Source: an uncultured Phascolarctobacterium sp.
GTDB lineage: Bacteria > Bacillota > Negativicutes > Acidaminococcales > Acidaminococcaceae
DNA length: 64,000 nt
NCBI GenBank assembly: GCA_900541915.1
Contig: UQLS01000001.1
Location: 1-64,000 of the forward strand
Direction of reading: 5' to 3'
Positions 9,091-18,198 of the stretch are shown here, one piece after another; within the stretch, counting starts at the first letter, position 1, and every line of letters starts with the position of its first letter. The notes beneath the pieces were generated by a model. The model saw only the letters and a program-made list of their open reading frames with translations. It ran no database searches and had not been told where the DNA came from. Position numbers and translations under genes: made by a program.

Positions 9091-10350
9091 ATGCTGACAA
9101 CTGCGCCGAGAGGCACTAAAGATATCATGCCCGCAGATGTTAAAGCGTGGCGTTATCTGGAAGAAACCATGCGCAAAATATGTGCGCAGTATGGTTACAA
9201 GGAAATCAGAACTCCGGTTTTTGAGCATACAGAGCTGTTTTTGCGCGGTATTGGTGAAACTACTGATGTAGTTGAAAAGGAAATGTATACCTTTAATGAC
9301 CGCGGCAACAGAAGTATTACTCTGCGTCCGGAAAATACAGCATCAGCTGTGCGCGCTTATATTGAGCATAAGCTTTATGCTGAGCCTGCGCCTACTAAGC
9401 TTTTTTATATCGGACCGATGTTCAGATATGACCGTCCGCAGGCTGGTCGTTATCGTCAGTTCCATCAATTCGGTATTGAAGCTTTAGGTGTACAGGGGCC
9501 GAATATTGATGCAGAAATTATCTTACTTGCAGTACAGATTCTGCAAAGCCTTGGTTTAAAAGATTTGAAATTAAAGATCAATTCTGTGGGTTGCCCTAAA
9601 TGCAGACCGCTGCATCGCGAAAAATTGCAGGAATTTTTTAAACCGCATTTTGATGAACTGTGTAAGGATTGCCAGTCTCGCTATGACAGAAATCCGCTGC
9701 GTTTATTAGACTGCAAAAATCCGCATTGTCAGGAACTTGGTGCAGGAGCTCCCAGTTTGGAAGAATGTCTGTGCGATGAATGCAGAGAGCATTTTGAAGG
9801 CTTGAAACAGCTTTTGACTGCTGCCGGTATTGAGTACGAGGTTGACCATAATCTGGTTCGCGGCCTTGATTACTATACAAAGACTGCTTTTGAAATTCAG
9901 TATAAGCCGCTTGGTGCACAAAGTGCTGTTTGCGGCGGCGGCCGTTATGATGGACTGATTGAGGAAGTAGGCGGGCCTGCTACTCCTGGTATTGGATTTG
10001 CAATGGGCATGGAACGTGTATTGCTTGCTTTGGAAAGTCAGAATCTGCTTCCTGATGTACAGGAGGCAATGGACGTTTTTGCTGTTTGCCCCAATCAGGA
10101 ATATTTCCCGACAGTATTTAAGACTGTTATTGATTTGCGCCGTGCCGGACTGAAAGCTGAGTTTGATTTTCAGGGCCGCAGCATGAAGGCTCAAATGAAG
10201 CAGGCTAACAGAGTTAATGCAAAATATGTGCTGATTTTCGGTGAGGATGAATTCGCCCGCGGGCAGGTTGTACTGCGTAATATGTCTACCAGCGAGCAGA
10301 AAGAAATCGCCATTACAGATATAATCACAAATTTACAAACAGAGGTGTAA
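9091..10350 (+). CDS. hisS: Histidyl-tRNA synthetase
   Basis: HisS charges tRNA-His. It is a class II synthetase with motif 2 as FRYDRPQAGRYRQFHQFG, the His-specific LVRGLDYYTKTAFE, the AVCGGGRYDGL loop and motif 3 PGIGFAMGMERVLLAL, then the anticodon-binding domain. The 419-residue length is standard. The start follows AAGGGGGATGAAGC. It is followed after five bases by aspS, the usual Firmicute hisS-aspS pair. No T-box leader is present. Confidence 0.97.
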   Translation: MLTTAPRGTKDIMPADVKAWRYLEETMRKICAQYGYKEIRTPVFEHTELFLRGIGETTDVVEKEMYTFNDRGNRSITLRPENTASAVRAYIEHKLYAEPAPTKLFYIGPMFRYDRPQAGRYRQFHQFGIEALGVQGPNIDAEIILLAVQILQSLGLKDLKLKINSVGCPKCRPLHREKLQEFFKPHFDELCKDCQSRYDRNPLRLLDCKNPHCQELGAGAPSLEECLCDECREHFEGLKQLLTAAGIEYEVDHNLVRGLDYYTKTAFEIQYKPLGAQSAVCGGGRYDGLIEEVGGPATPGIGFAMGMERVLLALESQNLLPDVQEAMDVFAVCPNQEYFPTVFKTVIDLRRAGLKAEFDFQGRSMKAQMKQANRVNAKYVLIFGEDEFARGQVVLRNMSTSEQKEIAITDIITNLQTEV

Positions 10351-10355
10351 CAAAC

Positions 10356-12146
10356 ATGACTAATCAAAAACGCAGTCATCACTGCGGAGTACTTGGCAAA
10401 GACATGGCAGGTCAGCATGTAATTCTTTGCGGTTGGGTTTCCAAACGCCGTGACCATGGCGGACTGATTTTTATCGACCTGCGTGACCGCAGCGGTATCG
10501 TACAGATTGTTGTCGATCCTGATACTGCAGGCTGCAGCTTTAAAACTGCTGAAGATATCCGCAACGAATATGTTATCAAAGTAAGCGGTACTGTACGTAT
10601 GCGTGATGAAGCAACCGTTAATGCCAATATTGCAACCGGTATGATTGAAGTTATGGCAGAAGAAATTGAAGTATTGAATTCTGCTAAAACTCCGCCGTTC
10701 TATATTCAGGACAATATTGATACTGATGAAAACCTGCGTCTGAAATATCGTTATCTTGATCTGCGCCGTCCTGAAATGCAGCGCAATCTGATTCTGCGTC
10801 ATAAAGTAACCAAGCTGATGCGTGATTACCTTGACAGCAGAGATTTTCTGGAAATTGAAACTCCGATGCTCACTAAGAGTACTCCGGAAGGTGCACGTGA
10901 CTATCTCGTGCCGAGCCGCGTAAACCCCGGTAAATTCTATGCACTGCCGCAATCTCCGCAGATTTTTAAACAGCTGCTGATGGTAGCAGGTATGGAAAGA
11001 TACTTCCAGATTGCTCGTTGCTTCCGTGATGAAGACCTGCGTGCTGACCGTCAACCGGAATTCACTCAACTGGATATGGAAATGTCCTTTATGGAAGTTG
11101 ATGAAATCCTTGAATTGATGGAAGGCCTCATCGCTTATATTTTTGAAGGTGCGCTTGGCAAAAAAATCCAAGTTCCGTTCCAACGCCTTACCTGGGATGA
11201 AGCTATGGATCGTTATGGCAGTGACAAACCGGACCTGCGCTTCGGTATGGAACTGATTAATATGGTTGAAGCAGTAAAAGATTCTGACTTCAAAGTTTTC
11301 AATACCATTATTGAAAACGGCGGCATTGTAAAAGCTATCAATGTTAAAGGCTATGCAGCTATTCCGCGCCGTGAATTAGATGGATTAGTTGATTTTGTAG
11401 GCATTTACGGAGCTAAAGGTCTTGCTTGGATGCAAATTCAGGAAGATGGCAGCGTAAAATCTCCTATTGCTAAATTCTTCAGCGAAGCACATCTGGCAAA
11501 CATCCTGAAAACTGCTGCTGCTGAACCGGGCGACTTGCTGCTGTTTGTAGCAGATAAACCGGCTGTTGTAGCTCAGGCTTTAGGTGCACTGCGTATCGAA
11601 ATGGCAAAACGCCGTAACCTTATCGACCATGATGCACTGGCATTTACCTGGGTTGTTAACTTCCCGATGTTTGAATATGATGAAGAAGAAAAACGTTATG
11701 TTGCTATGCATCATCCGTTTACTGCTCCTCGTGATGAAGATCTGCCGCTGCTGCAGACTGATCCGGGCAAAGTTTACGCTAAAGCTTACGACATGGTACT
11801 TAACGGTACTGAAATCGGCGGCGGTTCTATCCGTATTCATCGTCGTGATGTACAAAAACAAGTATTCTCTGCTATCGGTCTTACCGACGAACAGGCAGCA
11901 GAAAAATTTGGCTTCATGATGAATGCGTTTGAATATGGTGCTCCGCCTCACGGAGGACTGGCATTCGGCCTTGATCGTTTGATTATGATTATGGCACAGC
12001 GCGATTCTATTCGTGACGTTATTGCTTTCCCGAAAACTCAAAGTGCTGCCTGCCTCATGACTCAGGCACCTAATGATGTTGACGAGAAACAGCTGCGTGA
12101 ACTGCATATAAAAACCAGCCTGCTGAACAAAAAAGAAAACAAATAA
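10356..12146 (+). CDS. aspS: Aspartyl-tRNA synthetase (bacterial type)
   Basis: AspS charges tRNA-Asp. The 596-residue protein has an N-terminal OB-fold anticodon-binding domain (GWVSKRRDHGGLIFIDLRD), class II motif 2 (FQIARCFRDEDLRADRQPEFTQLD), the bacterial GAD insertion domain and motif 3 (GLAFGLDRLIM). It is last in the hemZ-hisS-aspS run and is followed by a strong terminator. Whether it also charges tRNA-Asn cannot be told by eye. Confidence 0.97.
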   Translation: MTNQKRSHHCGVLGKDMAGQHVILCGWVSKRRDHGGLIFIDLRDRSGIVQIVVDPDTAGCSFKTAEDIRNEYVIKVSGTVRMRDEATVNANIATGMIEVMAEEIEVLNSAKTPPFYIQDNIDTDENLRLKYRYLDLRRPEMQRNLILRHKVTKLMRDYLDSRDFLEIETPMLTKSTPEGARDYLVPSRVNPGKFYALPQSPQIFKQLLMVAGMERYFQIARCFRDEDLRADRQPEFTQLDMEMSFMEVDEILELMEGLIAYIFEGALGKKIQVPFQRLTWDEAMDRYGSDKPDLRFGMELINMVEAVKDSDFKVFNTIIENGGIVKAINVKGYAAIPRRELDGLVDFVGIYGAKGLAWMQIQEDGSVKSPIAKFFSEAHLANILKTAAAEPGDLLLFVADKPAVVAQALGALRIEMAKRRNLIDHDALAFTWVVNFPMFEYDEEEKRYVAMHHPFTAPRDEDLPLLQTDPGKVYAKAYDMVLNGTEIGGGSIRIHRRDVQKQVFSAIGLTDEQAAEKFGFMMNAFEYGAPPHGGLAFGLDRLIMIMAQRDSIRDVIAFPKTQSAACLMTQAPNDVDEKQLRELHIKTSLLNKKENK

Positions 12147-12162
12147 TTTTGAAAAAATAAAG

Positions 12163-12191
12163 CGGAAGCGTTGAAAAACGCTTCCGTTTTT
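12163..12191 (+). terminator. Terminator after aspS
   Basis: A perfect 10-bp stem CGGAAGCGTT/AACGCTTCCG with a GAAA tetraloop runs into TTTTT. It ends the transcript that began upstream of the lapA-like gene and separates it from the 6S RNA gene. Confidence 0.94.
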
Positions 12192-12230
12192 GTTATTATA
12201 AGTATGTCAAATAAAGCTATTGTTAACTAT

Positions 12231-12409
12231 CGCCCTGCGATGTACGTTACTTTGCTCCACAGGTTTTGAGCCAACACTCTAACCTAGGGAGCCTGATACT
12301 CTTCCTGTTTGAAAACACGCCTCCGTTGAGTGGACGTTTGAGAGAGGAAGGAAGGCACCCACCTGCACATGCAGGTTCAAAACATGGAGCTGGACGGCAT
12401 TGTGGGGAT
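12231..12409 (+). ncRNA. ssrS: Probable 6S RNA (SsrS)
   Basis: The roughly 178-base non-coding stretch between aspS and tcdA folds as one long irregular hairpin. The ends pair as CCCTGCGATG (12233-12242) with CATTGTGGGG (12398-12407) over ten positions, counting G-U pairs. The middle contains complementary purine- and pyrimidine-rich arms that leave an internal bubble. Length, shape and position match 6S RNA, which binds the housekeeping RNA polymerase by mimicking an open promoter. The exact ends are inferred from the closing stem. A covariance-model search would settle it. Confidence 0.8.
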
Positions 12410-12428
12410 TAGTTTTTTAGGAGTAAAA

Positions 12429-13115
12429 ATGGATTTATCCAGAATAAATTATGTGATTGGTGCTGATGCTGTCAAAATTTTAAATAACTCTCATGTTGCT
12501 GTAGCAGGTCTTGGCGGAGTAGGTTCTTATGTTGCTGAAGCACTTGCCAGAAGCGGCATTGGCAGCTTAACCCTGATTGATGCTGACATTGTGGAAGCAA
12601 GTAATATTAACCGGCAGCTGCCAGCTTTACAGTCTACAATGGGAAGATATAAGACTGAGATTGTAGCGGCAAGAATTAACGATATAAATCCTCAGTGTCA
12701 GATAAATCTGCACAGTGAATTTTATCGGCCGGGAAGTTTTGAGCAATTTTTTGCAGGCAACATAGATTTTGTTGCAGATGCAATTGATTCTACAGCATCA
12801 AAAATCGATTTATTGCGAGAATGCTACCAAAGAAATATTCCTGTTATATCTTCAATGGGGACTGGCAATAAATTAGAGCCGGACAAGCTTTTACTTGCGG
12901 ATATCAGTAAGACGCATACCTGTCCATTGGCAAAAACTGTAAGAAAGCAGCTGCGTCAGGCAGGAATAGAGAAAGGTATTATGACTGTTTTTTCACAGGA
13001 AAATCCGGTTTATGCTTCAAGAGAGGCCGTACCGGGAAGTATGGTATTTGTTCCTGCCAGTGCTGGCCTGTTGATGGCGTCGTATATTGTTCGTAAATTG
13101 ATTGGCAAGGCTTGA
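12429..13115 (+). CDS. tcdA: tRNA threonylcarbamoyladenosine dehydratase TcdA
   Basis: TcdA is an E1-like, ATP-dependent enzyme that cyclises t6A to ct6A in ANN-decoding tRNAs. The Rossmann/ATP motif VAVAGLGGVGSYVAEALARSG lies near the N-terminus, followed by IDADIVEASNINRQ (adenylation site) and the typical ADISKTHTCPLAK segment. At 228 residues it is slightly shorter than E. coli TcdA (268). I chose the ATG at 12429, preceded by AGGAG; an in-frame ATG at 12369 would start inside the 6S RNA. It is probably served by read-through from the 6S promoter or a promoter within it. Confidence 0.9.
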   Translation: MDLSRINYVIGADAVKILNNSHVAVAGLGGVGSYVAEALARSGIGSLTLIDADIVEASNINRQLPALQSTMGRYKTEIVAARINDINPQCQINLHSEFYRPGSFEQFFAGNIDFVADAIDSTASKIDLLRECYQRNIPVISSMGTGNKLEPDKLLLADISKTHTCPLAKTVRKQLRQAGIEKGIMTVFSQENPVYASREAVPGSMVFVPASAGLLMASYIVRKLIGKA

Positions 13116-13128
13116 ACGATGATTTTAT

Positions 13129-13153
13129 AACCGTCTGAAAAGGCGGTTTTTTT
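13129..13153 (+). terminator. Terminator after tcdA
   Basis: An eight-pair stem AACCGTCT/AGGCGGTT with a GAAA loop is followed by a run of T residues. Confidence 0.85.
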
Positions 13154-13192
13154 ATACAGAAATGTTATTACATAAAATAACGGGGAGGAAGT

Positions 13193-14482
13193 ATGGAAAG
13201 CTTATTTAGCGGTGGAGGATATGTACATAAGCCGTTGGCTGACAGGATGCGGCCTGAAAAGCTGAGCGATTTTGTAGGACAGGAAAATGCTGTTGGCAGC
13301 GGTAGTCCTTTGCGCAGAATGATTGAAAGAGATATGCTGCAGTCAGTACTGTTTTATGGGCCGCCGGGTACTGGTAAGACTACCTTGGCAAGAGTGATTG
13401 CCAATATGACCGGTGAGCAGTTTGTGGCAGTTAATGCTGTTTCTTCCGGTGTACCGGAACTTAGAAAGCTGATTGCCAAGGCACAGGATTTGCAGCGCAG
13501 CGGTTTAGGAAGAACGATTGTATTTATTGACGAAATACATCGCTTTAATAAGGCTCAGCAGGATGTACTGCTTCCTTATGTGGAAAATGGAACAATTATT
13601 TTAATTGGTGCAACTACGGAAAACCCTTTCTTTGAGATAAATTCTCCGCTGCTTTCACGTATGAAGGTAATTCGGCTGGAAAAACTGCAGCCGGTGCATA
13701 TTAAGAAAATTCTGCAGCGGGCTGTAGCTGATAGGGACAAGGGATTTGGCGGCAGCTTTACAGTTGATGATGATGTGCTGGATATTTTAGCTGATTTTGC
13801 AGCAGGTGATGCCAGAAGTGCATTGAATTTGCTGGAACAGGCTGAGTTTATGCTGCCGGAAAACGGAGTAAGGCATCTGACTGTGGAGGTGCTGCACAGC
13901 GTTATTGGCACTGCTATGCAGCGTTATGATAAAAAAGGTGATCAGCATTACGATATTATTTCTGCCTTTATCAAAAGTATGCGCGGCAGTGATGCTGATG
14001 CGGCTTTGCATTATCTGGCAAGGATGATTGCAGGTGGAGAAGATTTGCGTTTCATTGCAAGGCGTATCGTTATTTGTGCCGCTGAAGATGTCGGGCTTGC
14101 TGATCCTAATGCTCTTGTAGTAGCTAATGCAGCAGCGCAGGCTGCTGATTTTGTTGGTTTTCCTGAGGCGCAGATTCCTTTGGCAGAGGCGGTTTGCTAT
14201 ATTGCCAAAGCACCTAAAAGCAATACTGCCTATGTAGGTATTGCTGAGGCCATGCAGGATGTAAAAAATAAAAACTGCGGCAGTGTCCCCAAGCATCTGC
14301 GTGATGCGCATTATCCGGGGGCGCAGGCTTTAGGTCATGGCTTAGATTACAAATATCCTCACAGCTATCCTGGCGGATGGGTTAAGCAGCAATATCTGCC
14401 GGATGAACTGATTGGAGCTTGTTATTATCGTCCTTCCGGCAATGGACAGGATGTAGATAAAAGCAGAAATCAGCAGAACTGA
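13193..14482 (+). CDS. rarA: Replication-associated recombination protein RarA (MgsA)
   Basis: RarA is a clamp-loader-like AAA+ ATPase acting at stalled replication forks. It shows Walker A GPPGTGKTT near residue 62, Walker B FIDEIHRFNKAQQD, a sensor 1 region GATTENPFFEIN, and the C-terminal tetramerisation part with DVGLADPNAL and KSNTAYVGIAEAM. The 429-residue length is typical. The start follows GGGGAGGAAGT. The gene is a single-gene unit between the tcdA terminator and the alaS promoter. Confidence 0.95.
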   Translation: MESLFSGGGYVHKPLADRMRPEKLSDFVGQENAVGSGSPLRRMIERDMLQSVLFYGPPGTGKTTLARVIANMTGEQFVAVNAVSSGVPELRKLIAKAQDLQRSGLGRTIVFIDEIHRFNKAQQDVLLPYVENGTIILIGATTENPFFEINSPLLSRMKVIRLEKLQPVHIKKILQRAVADRDKGFGGSFTVDDDVLDILADFAAGDARSALNLLEQAEFMLPENGVRHLTVEVLHSVIGTAMQRYDKKGDQHYDIISAFIKSMRGSDADAALHYLARMIAGGEDLRFIARRIVICAAEDVGLADPNALVVANAAAQAADFVGFPEAQIPLAEAVCYIAKAPKSNTAYVGIAEAMQDVKNKNCGSVPKHLRDAHYPGAQALGHGLDYKYPHSYPGGWVKQQYLPDELIGACYYRPSGNGQDVDKSRNQQN

Positions 14483-14517
14483 CAAGCCGTTTTAAGGTAA
14501 GAAAAGGCTACAGTGAT

Positions 14518-14546
14518 TTGACTTTCAGTAGTAAAAATTATATAAT
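14518..14546 (+). promoter_or_regulatory. Consensus sigma-A promoter for alaS
   Basis: TTGACT (14518-14523) and TATAAT (14541-14546) are separated by exactly 17 bases, a near-perfect housekeeping promoter. Transcription would start near 14553 and give a leader of about 80 bases with a small AGGCA/TGCCT hairpin but no T-box specifier structure. Confidence 0.88.
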
Positions 14547-14634
14547 TTTTTTATGTGTAATCAGAATATTTAGGCAAGCTGCCTGACCGGGACGGCTTCC
14601 CAAATAAATTTGTTTGAAGGAGAGAATGAATATT

Positions 14635-17259
14635 ATGAAATATATGACCGGCAATGAGATTCGGGAAAAGTTTCTTAAATTCTTCCAGGATCGCGGACAT
14701 CTTATGCTGCCCAGTGCTTCTCTGATTCCGCAGGATGATCCTACTTTGTTGATTATTGGTGCAGGCATGGCACCGTTTAAACCGTTTTTTACTGGCAAGA
14801 TGAAACCGCCTTCTCCGCGTATCACTACCTGCCAAAAATGCGTACGTACCGGCGATATTGAAAATGTAGGCCGCACTGCACGCCACCATACTTATTTTGA
14901 AATGCTGGGTAACTTCTCTTTTGGCGATTACTTTAAAAAAGAAGTAATTCCCTGGAGCTGGGAATTTATTACCAAAGAACTCGGCATTCCTGCTGAAAAA
15001 TTGTGGATTACCATTCATACTGAAGATGATGAAGCTTTTGACATCTGGCATAATGTTGTTGGTGTACCTGCAGAACGCATCGTACGTTTGGAAGAAAACT
15101 TCTGGGAAATCGGCAGCGGTCCGTGCGGTCCGTGCTCTGAAATCCATGTTGATTTGGGTGAAGAACGCGGCTGTGGCAAACCTACCTGCGCTGTAGGCTG
15201 TGACTGCGATCGTTTCCTGGAAATCTGGAATCTGGTATTTACTCAATATAACCAAAATGAAGATGGTACTTATTCTCCGCTGAAAAATAAAAACATTGAC
15301 ACTGGTGCTGGATTAGAGCGTTTGGCTTCCGTTATTCAAGGCAAGCCTTCCAACTTTGAAACAGACCTTATCTTCCCGATTATCGAATATGCAGCAAAAG
15401 TTGCCGGAGTAGAGTACGGTAAAGATAAAAAGACAGATGTATCTTTGAAAGTTATTGCTGACCATGCACGCAGCATGACCTTCATGATTGGCGATGGTAT
15501 TCTGCCGTCCAATGAAGGCCGCGGCTATGTATTGCGCCGTATTCTGCGCCGTGCCGTACGTCATGGCCGTTTAATCGGTATTAACAGCATGTTCCTTGCC
15601 GGTGCTGTAGATGTAGTAATCAGCATGTTTGGCCATATTTATACTAATCTGGCTGAAAAACGCGAATACATCCAGAAAGTTATTGAAATGGAAGAAACCA
15701 GCTTCCTGCGTACTTTGAAGCAGGGCAGTGAACTGCTTAACGAAGAAATTGCTAAGCTAAAAGCTTCCGGTGAAACCGTTTTAGACGGCGCTACTGCTTT
15801 TAAACTGAATGATACCTTTGGCTTCCCGTGGGAACTGACTGCTGAAATTCTGGAAGAGCAAGGGCTTACCATGGATAAAGAAGGCTTTGATGCAGCTCTT
15901 GAAGTACAGCGTAAAATGGCACGTGATGCCCGCGATGATAAAACCGGCCGTCCGGTTATTTACAATACCCGTGGTATTGACATTGCCGGTCTGAAAGTTG
16001 ATGAAGCAGCTAAAGCAGGCAAGATTATAAAACTGTATCCTGCTCATGATGCACAGCCGGTAGAAAATGCTGCTGACGGACAGGAAGTAGCTGTTATCTG
16101 TGATGTTACTGCTTTCCATGCTGAAGGCGGCGGACAGTTAGGTGATATCGGAAGAATTATTGCGCCTACCGGTGTTATCGACGTTACTGTAACTAAAAAA
16201 CTGCCTGATGGAGCAACTATCATGGTAGGTATCGTAGCAGAAGGTACTGTTGCAGTTGATGAAGCTGTAAGCTTTGAAGTTAATACCAATCGTAAAAATG
16301 ATATTGCACGTAACCATACTGCAACTCATTTGTTGCATGCAGCTTTGAAACAGGTACTTGGTTCTCATGTTAACCAGGCAGGCAGCTATGTAGGTCCTGA
16401 CCGTCTGCGTTTTGACTTCTCTCATTTCTCTCAGGTAACTGAAGAAGAATTGCAGCAGGTAGAAGCTATTGTAAACGAACAGATTTTGGCAGCTAAAGAT
16501 GTTCAGATTGAAGAACTGCCTATTGAAGAAGCTAAAAAACGCGGTGCAACTGCTTTATTTGGCGAAAAATATGGTAATATTGTACGTGTAGTAACAGTTC
16601 CGTCCTTCTCTATGGAATTCTGCGGCGGCAGTCATGTTACTAATACTGCTCAAATCGGCATGTTCAAGATTATTTCTGAAGCCAGCAGCGGTGCAGGCGT
16701 TCGCCGTATCGAAGCTGTAACCGGTCATGGTGCAGTTGCTTATGTTAACGAAACAGAAGCTATGCTTAAAGGTCTTGCTGCAGAACTGAAATGCCGCGTA
16801 CATGATGTTCCTGCTCGTCTGGAAGCATTGCAGGCAGAACTTAAAGCTGCACAGAAGAAGGCTGATGAGCTGGCAGGCGAAATTGCCAAAGCTCAGGTTA
16901 GCGACGTATCTGATAAAGTACGTGAACTGAAAGGTGTACCAGCTCTGGTACAGCAGGTAAATGTAGACAGCATTGATGCTTTGAGAAATCTTGGTGACCA
17001 GATGCGTGACAAGATAGGCGGCGTAGTTGTACTGGCTGCTCTTATGGATGGCGGCAAAATCAGTATTTTGACTATGGCTACCAAAGATGCAGTTGCTAAA
17101 GGCGCACATGCAGGCAACATCGTTAAAGCTGTTGCTAAGATTTGCGGCGGCGGCGGCGGCGGTCGTCCTGATATGGCACAGGCTGGCGGTAAAGATGCTT
17201 CTAAACTGGCAGAAGCACTTGATGCAGCTTGGGGTATTATCGAAGAACAAATAAAATAA
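14635..17259 (+). CDS. alaS: Alanyl-tRNA synthetase
   Basis: AlaS charges tRNA-Ala and edits mischarged Ser and Gly. In order it has the class II catalytic core (GAGMAPFKPFFTG, then WNLVFTQYNQ and the LDTGAGLER-like DTGAGLERLAS), the editing domain with zinc-type motif HTATHLLHAAL and CGGSH, and the C-Ala domain ending with a glycine run in KICGGGGGGRPDMAQAGG. The protein is 874 residues. I chose the ATG at 14635 (MKYMTGNEIR, the family start) with GGAGAG about 10 bases upstream; in-frame ATG 14626 is also possible. Confidence 0.97.
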   Translation: MKYMTGNEIREKFLKFFQDRGHLMLPSASLIPQDDPTLLIIGAGMAPFKPFFTGKMKPPSPRITTCQKCVRTGDIENVGRTARHHTYFEMLGNFSFGDYFKKEVIPWSWEFITKELGIPAEKLWITIHTEDDEAFDIWHNVVGVPAERIVRLEENFWEIGSGPCGPCSEIHVDLGEERGCGKPTCAVGCDCDRFLEIWNLVFTQYNQNEDGTYSPLKNKNIDTGAGLERLASVIQGKPSNFETDLIFPIIEYAAKVAGVEYGKDKKTDVSLKVIADHARSMTFMIGDGILPSNEGRGYVLRRILRRAVRHGRLIGINSMFLAGAVDVVISMFGHIYTNLAEKREYIQKVIEMEETSFLRTLKQGSELLNEEIAKLKASGETVLDGATAFKLNDTFGFPWELTAEILEEQGLTMDKEGFDAALEVQRKMARDARDDKTGRPVIYNTRGIDIAGLKVDEAAKAGKIIKLYPAHDAQPVENAADGQEVAVICDVTAFHAEGGGQLGDIGRIIAPTGVIDVTVTKKLPDGATIMVGIVAEGTVAVDEAVSFEVNTNRKNDIARNHTATHLLHAALKQVLGSHVNQAGSYVGPDRLRFDFSHFSQVTEEELQQVEAIVNEQILAAKDVQIEELPIEEAKKRGATALFGEKYGNIVRVVTVPSFSMEFCGGSHVTNTAQIGMFKIISEASSGAGVRRIEAVTGHGAVAYVNETEAMLKGLAAELKCRVHDVPARLEALQAELKAAQKKADELAGEIAKAQVSDVSDKVRELKGVPALVQQVNVDSIDALRNLGDQMRDKIGGVVVLAALMDGGKISILTMATKDAVAKGAHAGNIVKAVAKICGGGGGGRPDMAQAGGKDASKLAEALDAAWGIIEEQIK

Positions 17260-17266
17260 ATATGTA

Positions 17267-17296
17267 AAAGGCACTCATTAGAGTGCCTTTTATTAT
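17267..17296 (+). terminator. Terminator after alaS
   Basis: A perfect 10-bp stem AAAGGCACTC/GAGTGCCTTT with loop ATTA is followed by an A/T-rich tail (TATTATAATA). Confidence 0.88.
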
Positions 17297-17344
17297 AATA
17301 GTTGTTAATAATTTGTGTAACAGGCTACATTATACTGCTTTTTG

Positions 17345-17353
17345 TGTTACAAT
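17345..17353 (+). promoter_or_regulatory. Possible extended -10 promoter for ireB-ruvX
   Basis: TGTTACAAT fits an extended -10 element 50 bases before the ireB start, downstream of the alaS terminator. No convincing -35 is present, so the call is tentative. Confidence 0.4.
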
Positions 17354-17403
17354 AAGTTTAAAGCTTATCTTGAAGTAGTTTGAATTTAAAGGGGGTCACA
17401 AAG

Positions 17404-17664
17404 ATGACAGAAATATCACAGGAAACAATGATGTTCAGACGTCAACCGGAGAAAAAAGAAGTTGCCGATACTATCAGAGAGGTATATGCTGCACTGGAAG
17501 CAAAGGGTTATAATCCTGTTGATCAGCTGGCAGGTTATCTACTCAGCGGCGACCCTACCTATATTACCAGTTATGATGATGCCAGAACTAAACTGCGCCG
17601 TCATGAACGCTATGAACTGATTGAAGAGCTGGTAATCAGTTATCTGAAAAATATTAAAAAGTAA
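17404..17664 (+). CDS. ireB: IreB family regulatory phosphoprotein (DUF965)
   Basis: This 86-residue protein matches the IreB/DUF965 family: MMFR near the start, REVYAALEAKGYNPVDQLAGYLLSGDPTYI in the middle, and RRHERYELIEELVISYL at the end. In Enterococcus, IreB is phosphorylated by the kinase IreK and lowers cephalosporin resistance; that role is knowledge from the family, not shown here. The start at 17404 is supported by GGGGG about 9 bases upstream. The order ireB-ruvX is conserved in Firmicutes, and ruvX follows after 11 bases. Confidence 0.9.
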   Translation: MTEISQETMMFRRQPEKKEVADTIREVYAALEAKGYNPVDQLAGYLLSGDPTYITSYDDARTKLRRHERYELIEELVISYLKNIKK

Positions 17665-17675
17665 GGAGCAGATAT

Positions 17676-18098
17676 ATGCGAGCAATGTCGTTAGACGTTG
17701 GTACAAAAACAATTGGTGTGGCTGCAAGCGATTTAATGATGATGATTGCCGGCGGAGTAGAGACTATCAGAAGAACAAGTCCGCAAAAGGATTTTGAACG
17801 TCTTACTCAGCTTGTTAAAGAGTATGAGGTAGACACTTTGGTAGTTGGCTATCCTAAAAACATGAATGGTTCTGTTGGGGAACGTGCACAGATGTGCGAA
17901 GTGTTTGCTGAAGAACTGCGGCAGCATTTTCCGGATGTAAAAGTAGTATTGTGGGATGAACGCCTTTCTACCGTAGCAGCAGAAAAAGTGCTGGTAGATG
18001 CTGATATGCGCCGTAAAAAACGCCGTCAGGTTATTGATATGATGGCAGCGGTTGTAATCCTGCAGAATTATTTGGACAGCAGGCAGCTGCGTGTTTGA
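17676..18098 (+). CDS. ruvX: Holliday junction resolvase-like protein RuvX/YqgF
   Basis: YqgF proteins have an RNase H-like fold and process pre-16S rRNA 5' ends; some resolve Holliday junctions. The catalytic motifs are present: MSLDVGTKTIGVAASD at the N-terminus, the central YPKNMNGSVGERA, LWDERLSTVAAEKVL and the final IDMMAAVVILQNYLD. At 140 residues it is of typical length. It follows ireB and shares its transcript. Confidence 0.93.
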   Translation: MRAMSLDVGTKTIGVAASDLMMMIAGGVETIRRTSPQKDFERLTQLVKEYEVDTLVVGYPKNMNGSVGERAQMCEVFAEELRQHFPDVKVVLWDERLSTVAAEKVLVDADMRRKKRRQVIDMMAAVVILQNYLDSRQLRV

Positions 18099-18135
18099 GC
18101 AAAGGCAGTCAAATTTCATGTATTTTGTAAATAAA

Positions 18136-18163
18136 TTGACAGAAACTGCAGGCATATTATAAA
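18136..18163 (+). promoter_or_regulatory. Promoter for the DUF1292 gene
   Basis: TTGACA (18136-18141) is followed after 16 bases by TATAAA (18158-18163), a strong housekeeping promoter 35 bases before the DUF1292 start. Confidence 0.8.
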
Positions 18164-18198
18164 ATAAGACATACAAAATTTATTAAAGGGGTGCCATA

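Noticed and set aside
10191..11183. Long open frame antisense to hisS/aspS (330 codons), and similar at 34935-36026 (363 codons) and 55009-55824
   Set aside because: They lie wholly antisense to well-identified genes, have no SD, promoter or recognisable domain, and reflect codon bias of the sense gene.
12369..12428. Upstream in-frame ATG giving tcdA a 20-residue N-terminal extension
   Set aside because: It lies inside the 6S RNA, and the ATG at 12429 has a proper Shine-Dalgarno and the family's N-terminus.
14553..14634. Possible T-box riboswitch in the alaS leader
   Set aside because: The leader is only about 80 bases, has no conserved T-box sequence (TGGNACCGCG) or specifier loop, and only short hairpins.
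17310..17323. Shared 14-mer AATTTGTGTAACAG upstream of ireB (17310) and the permease (60707)
   Set aside because: In 64 kb, several chance 14-base matches are expected; the context differs and no symmetry is present.
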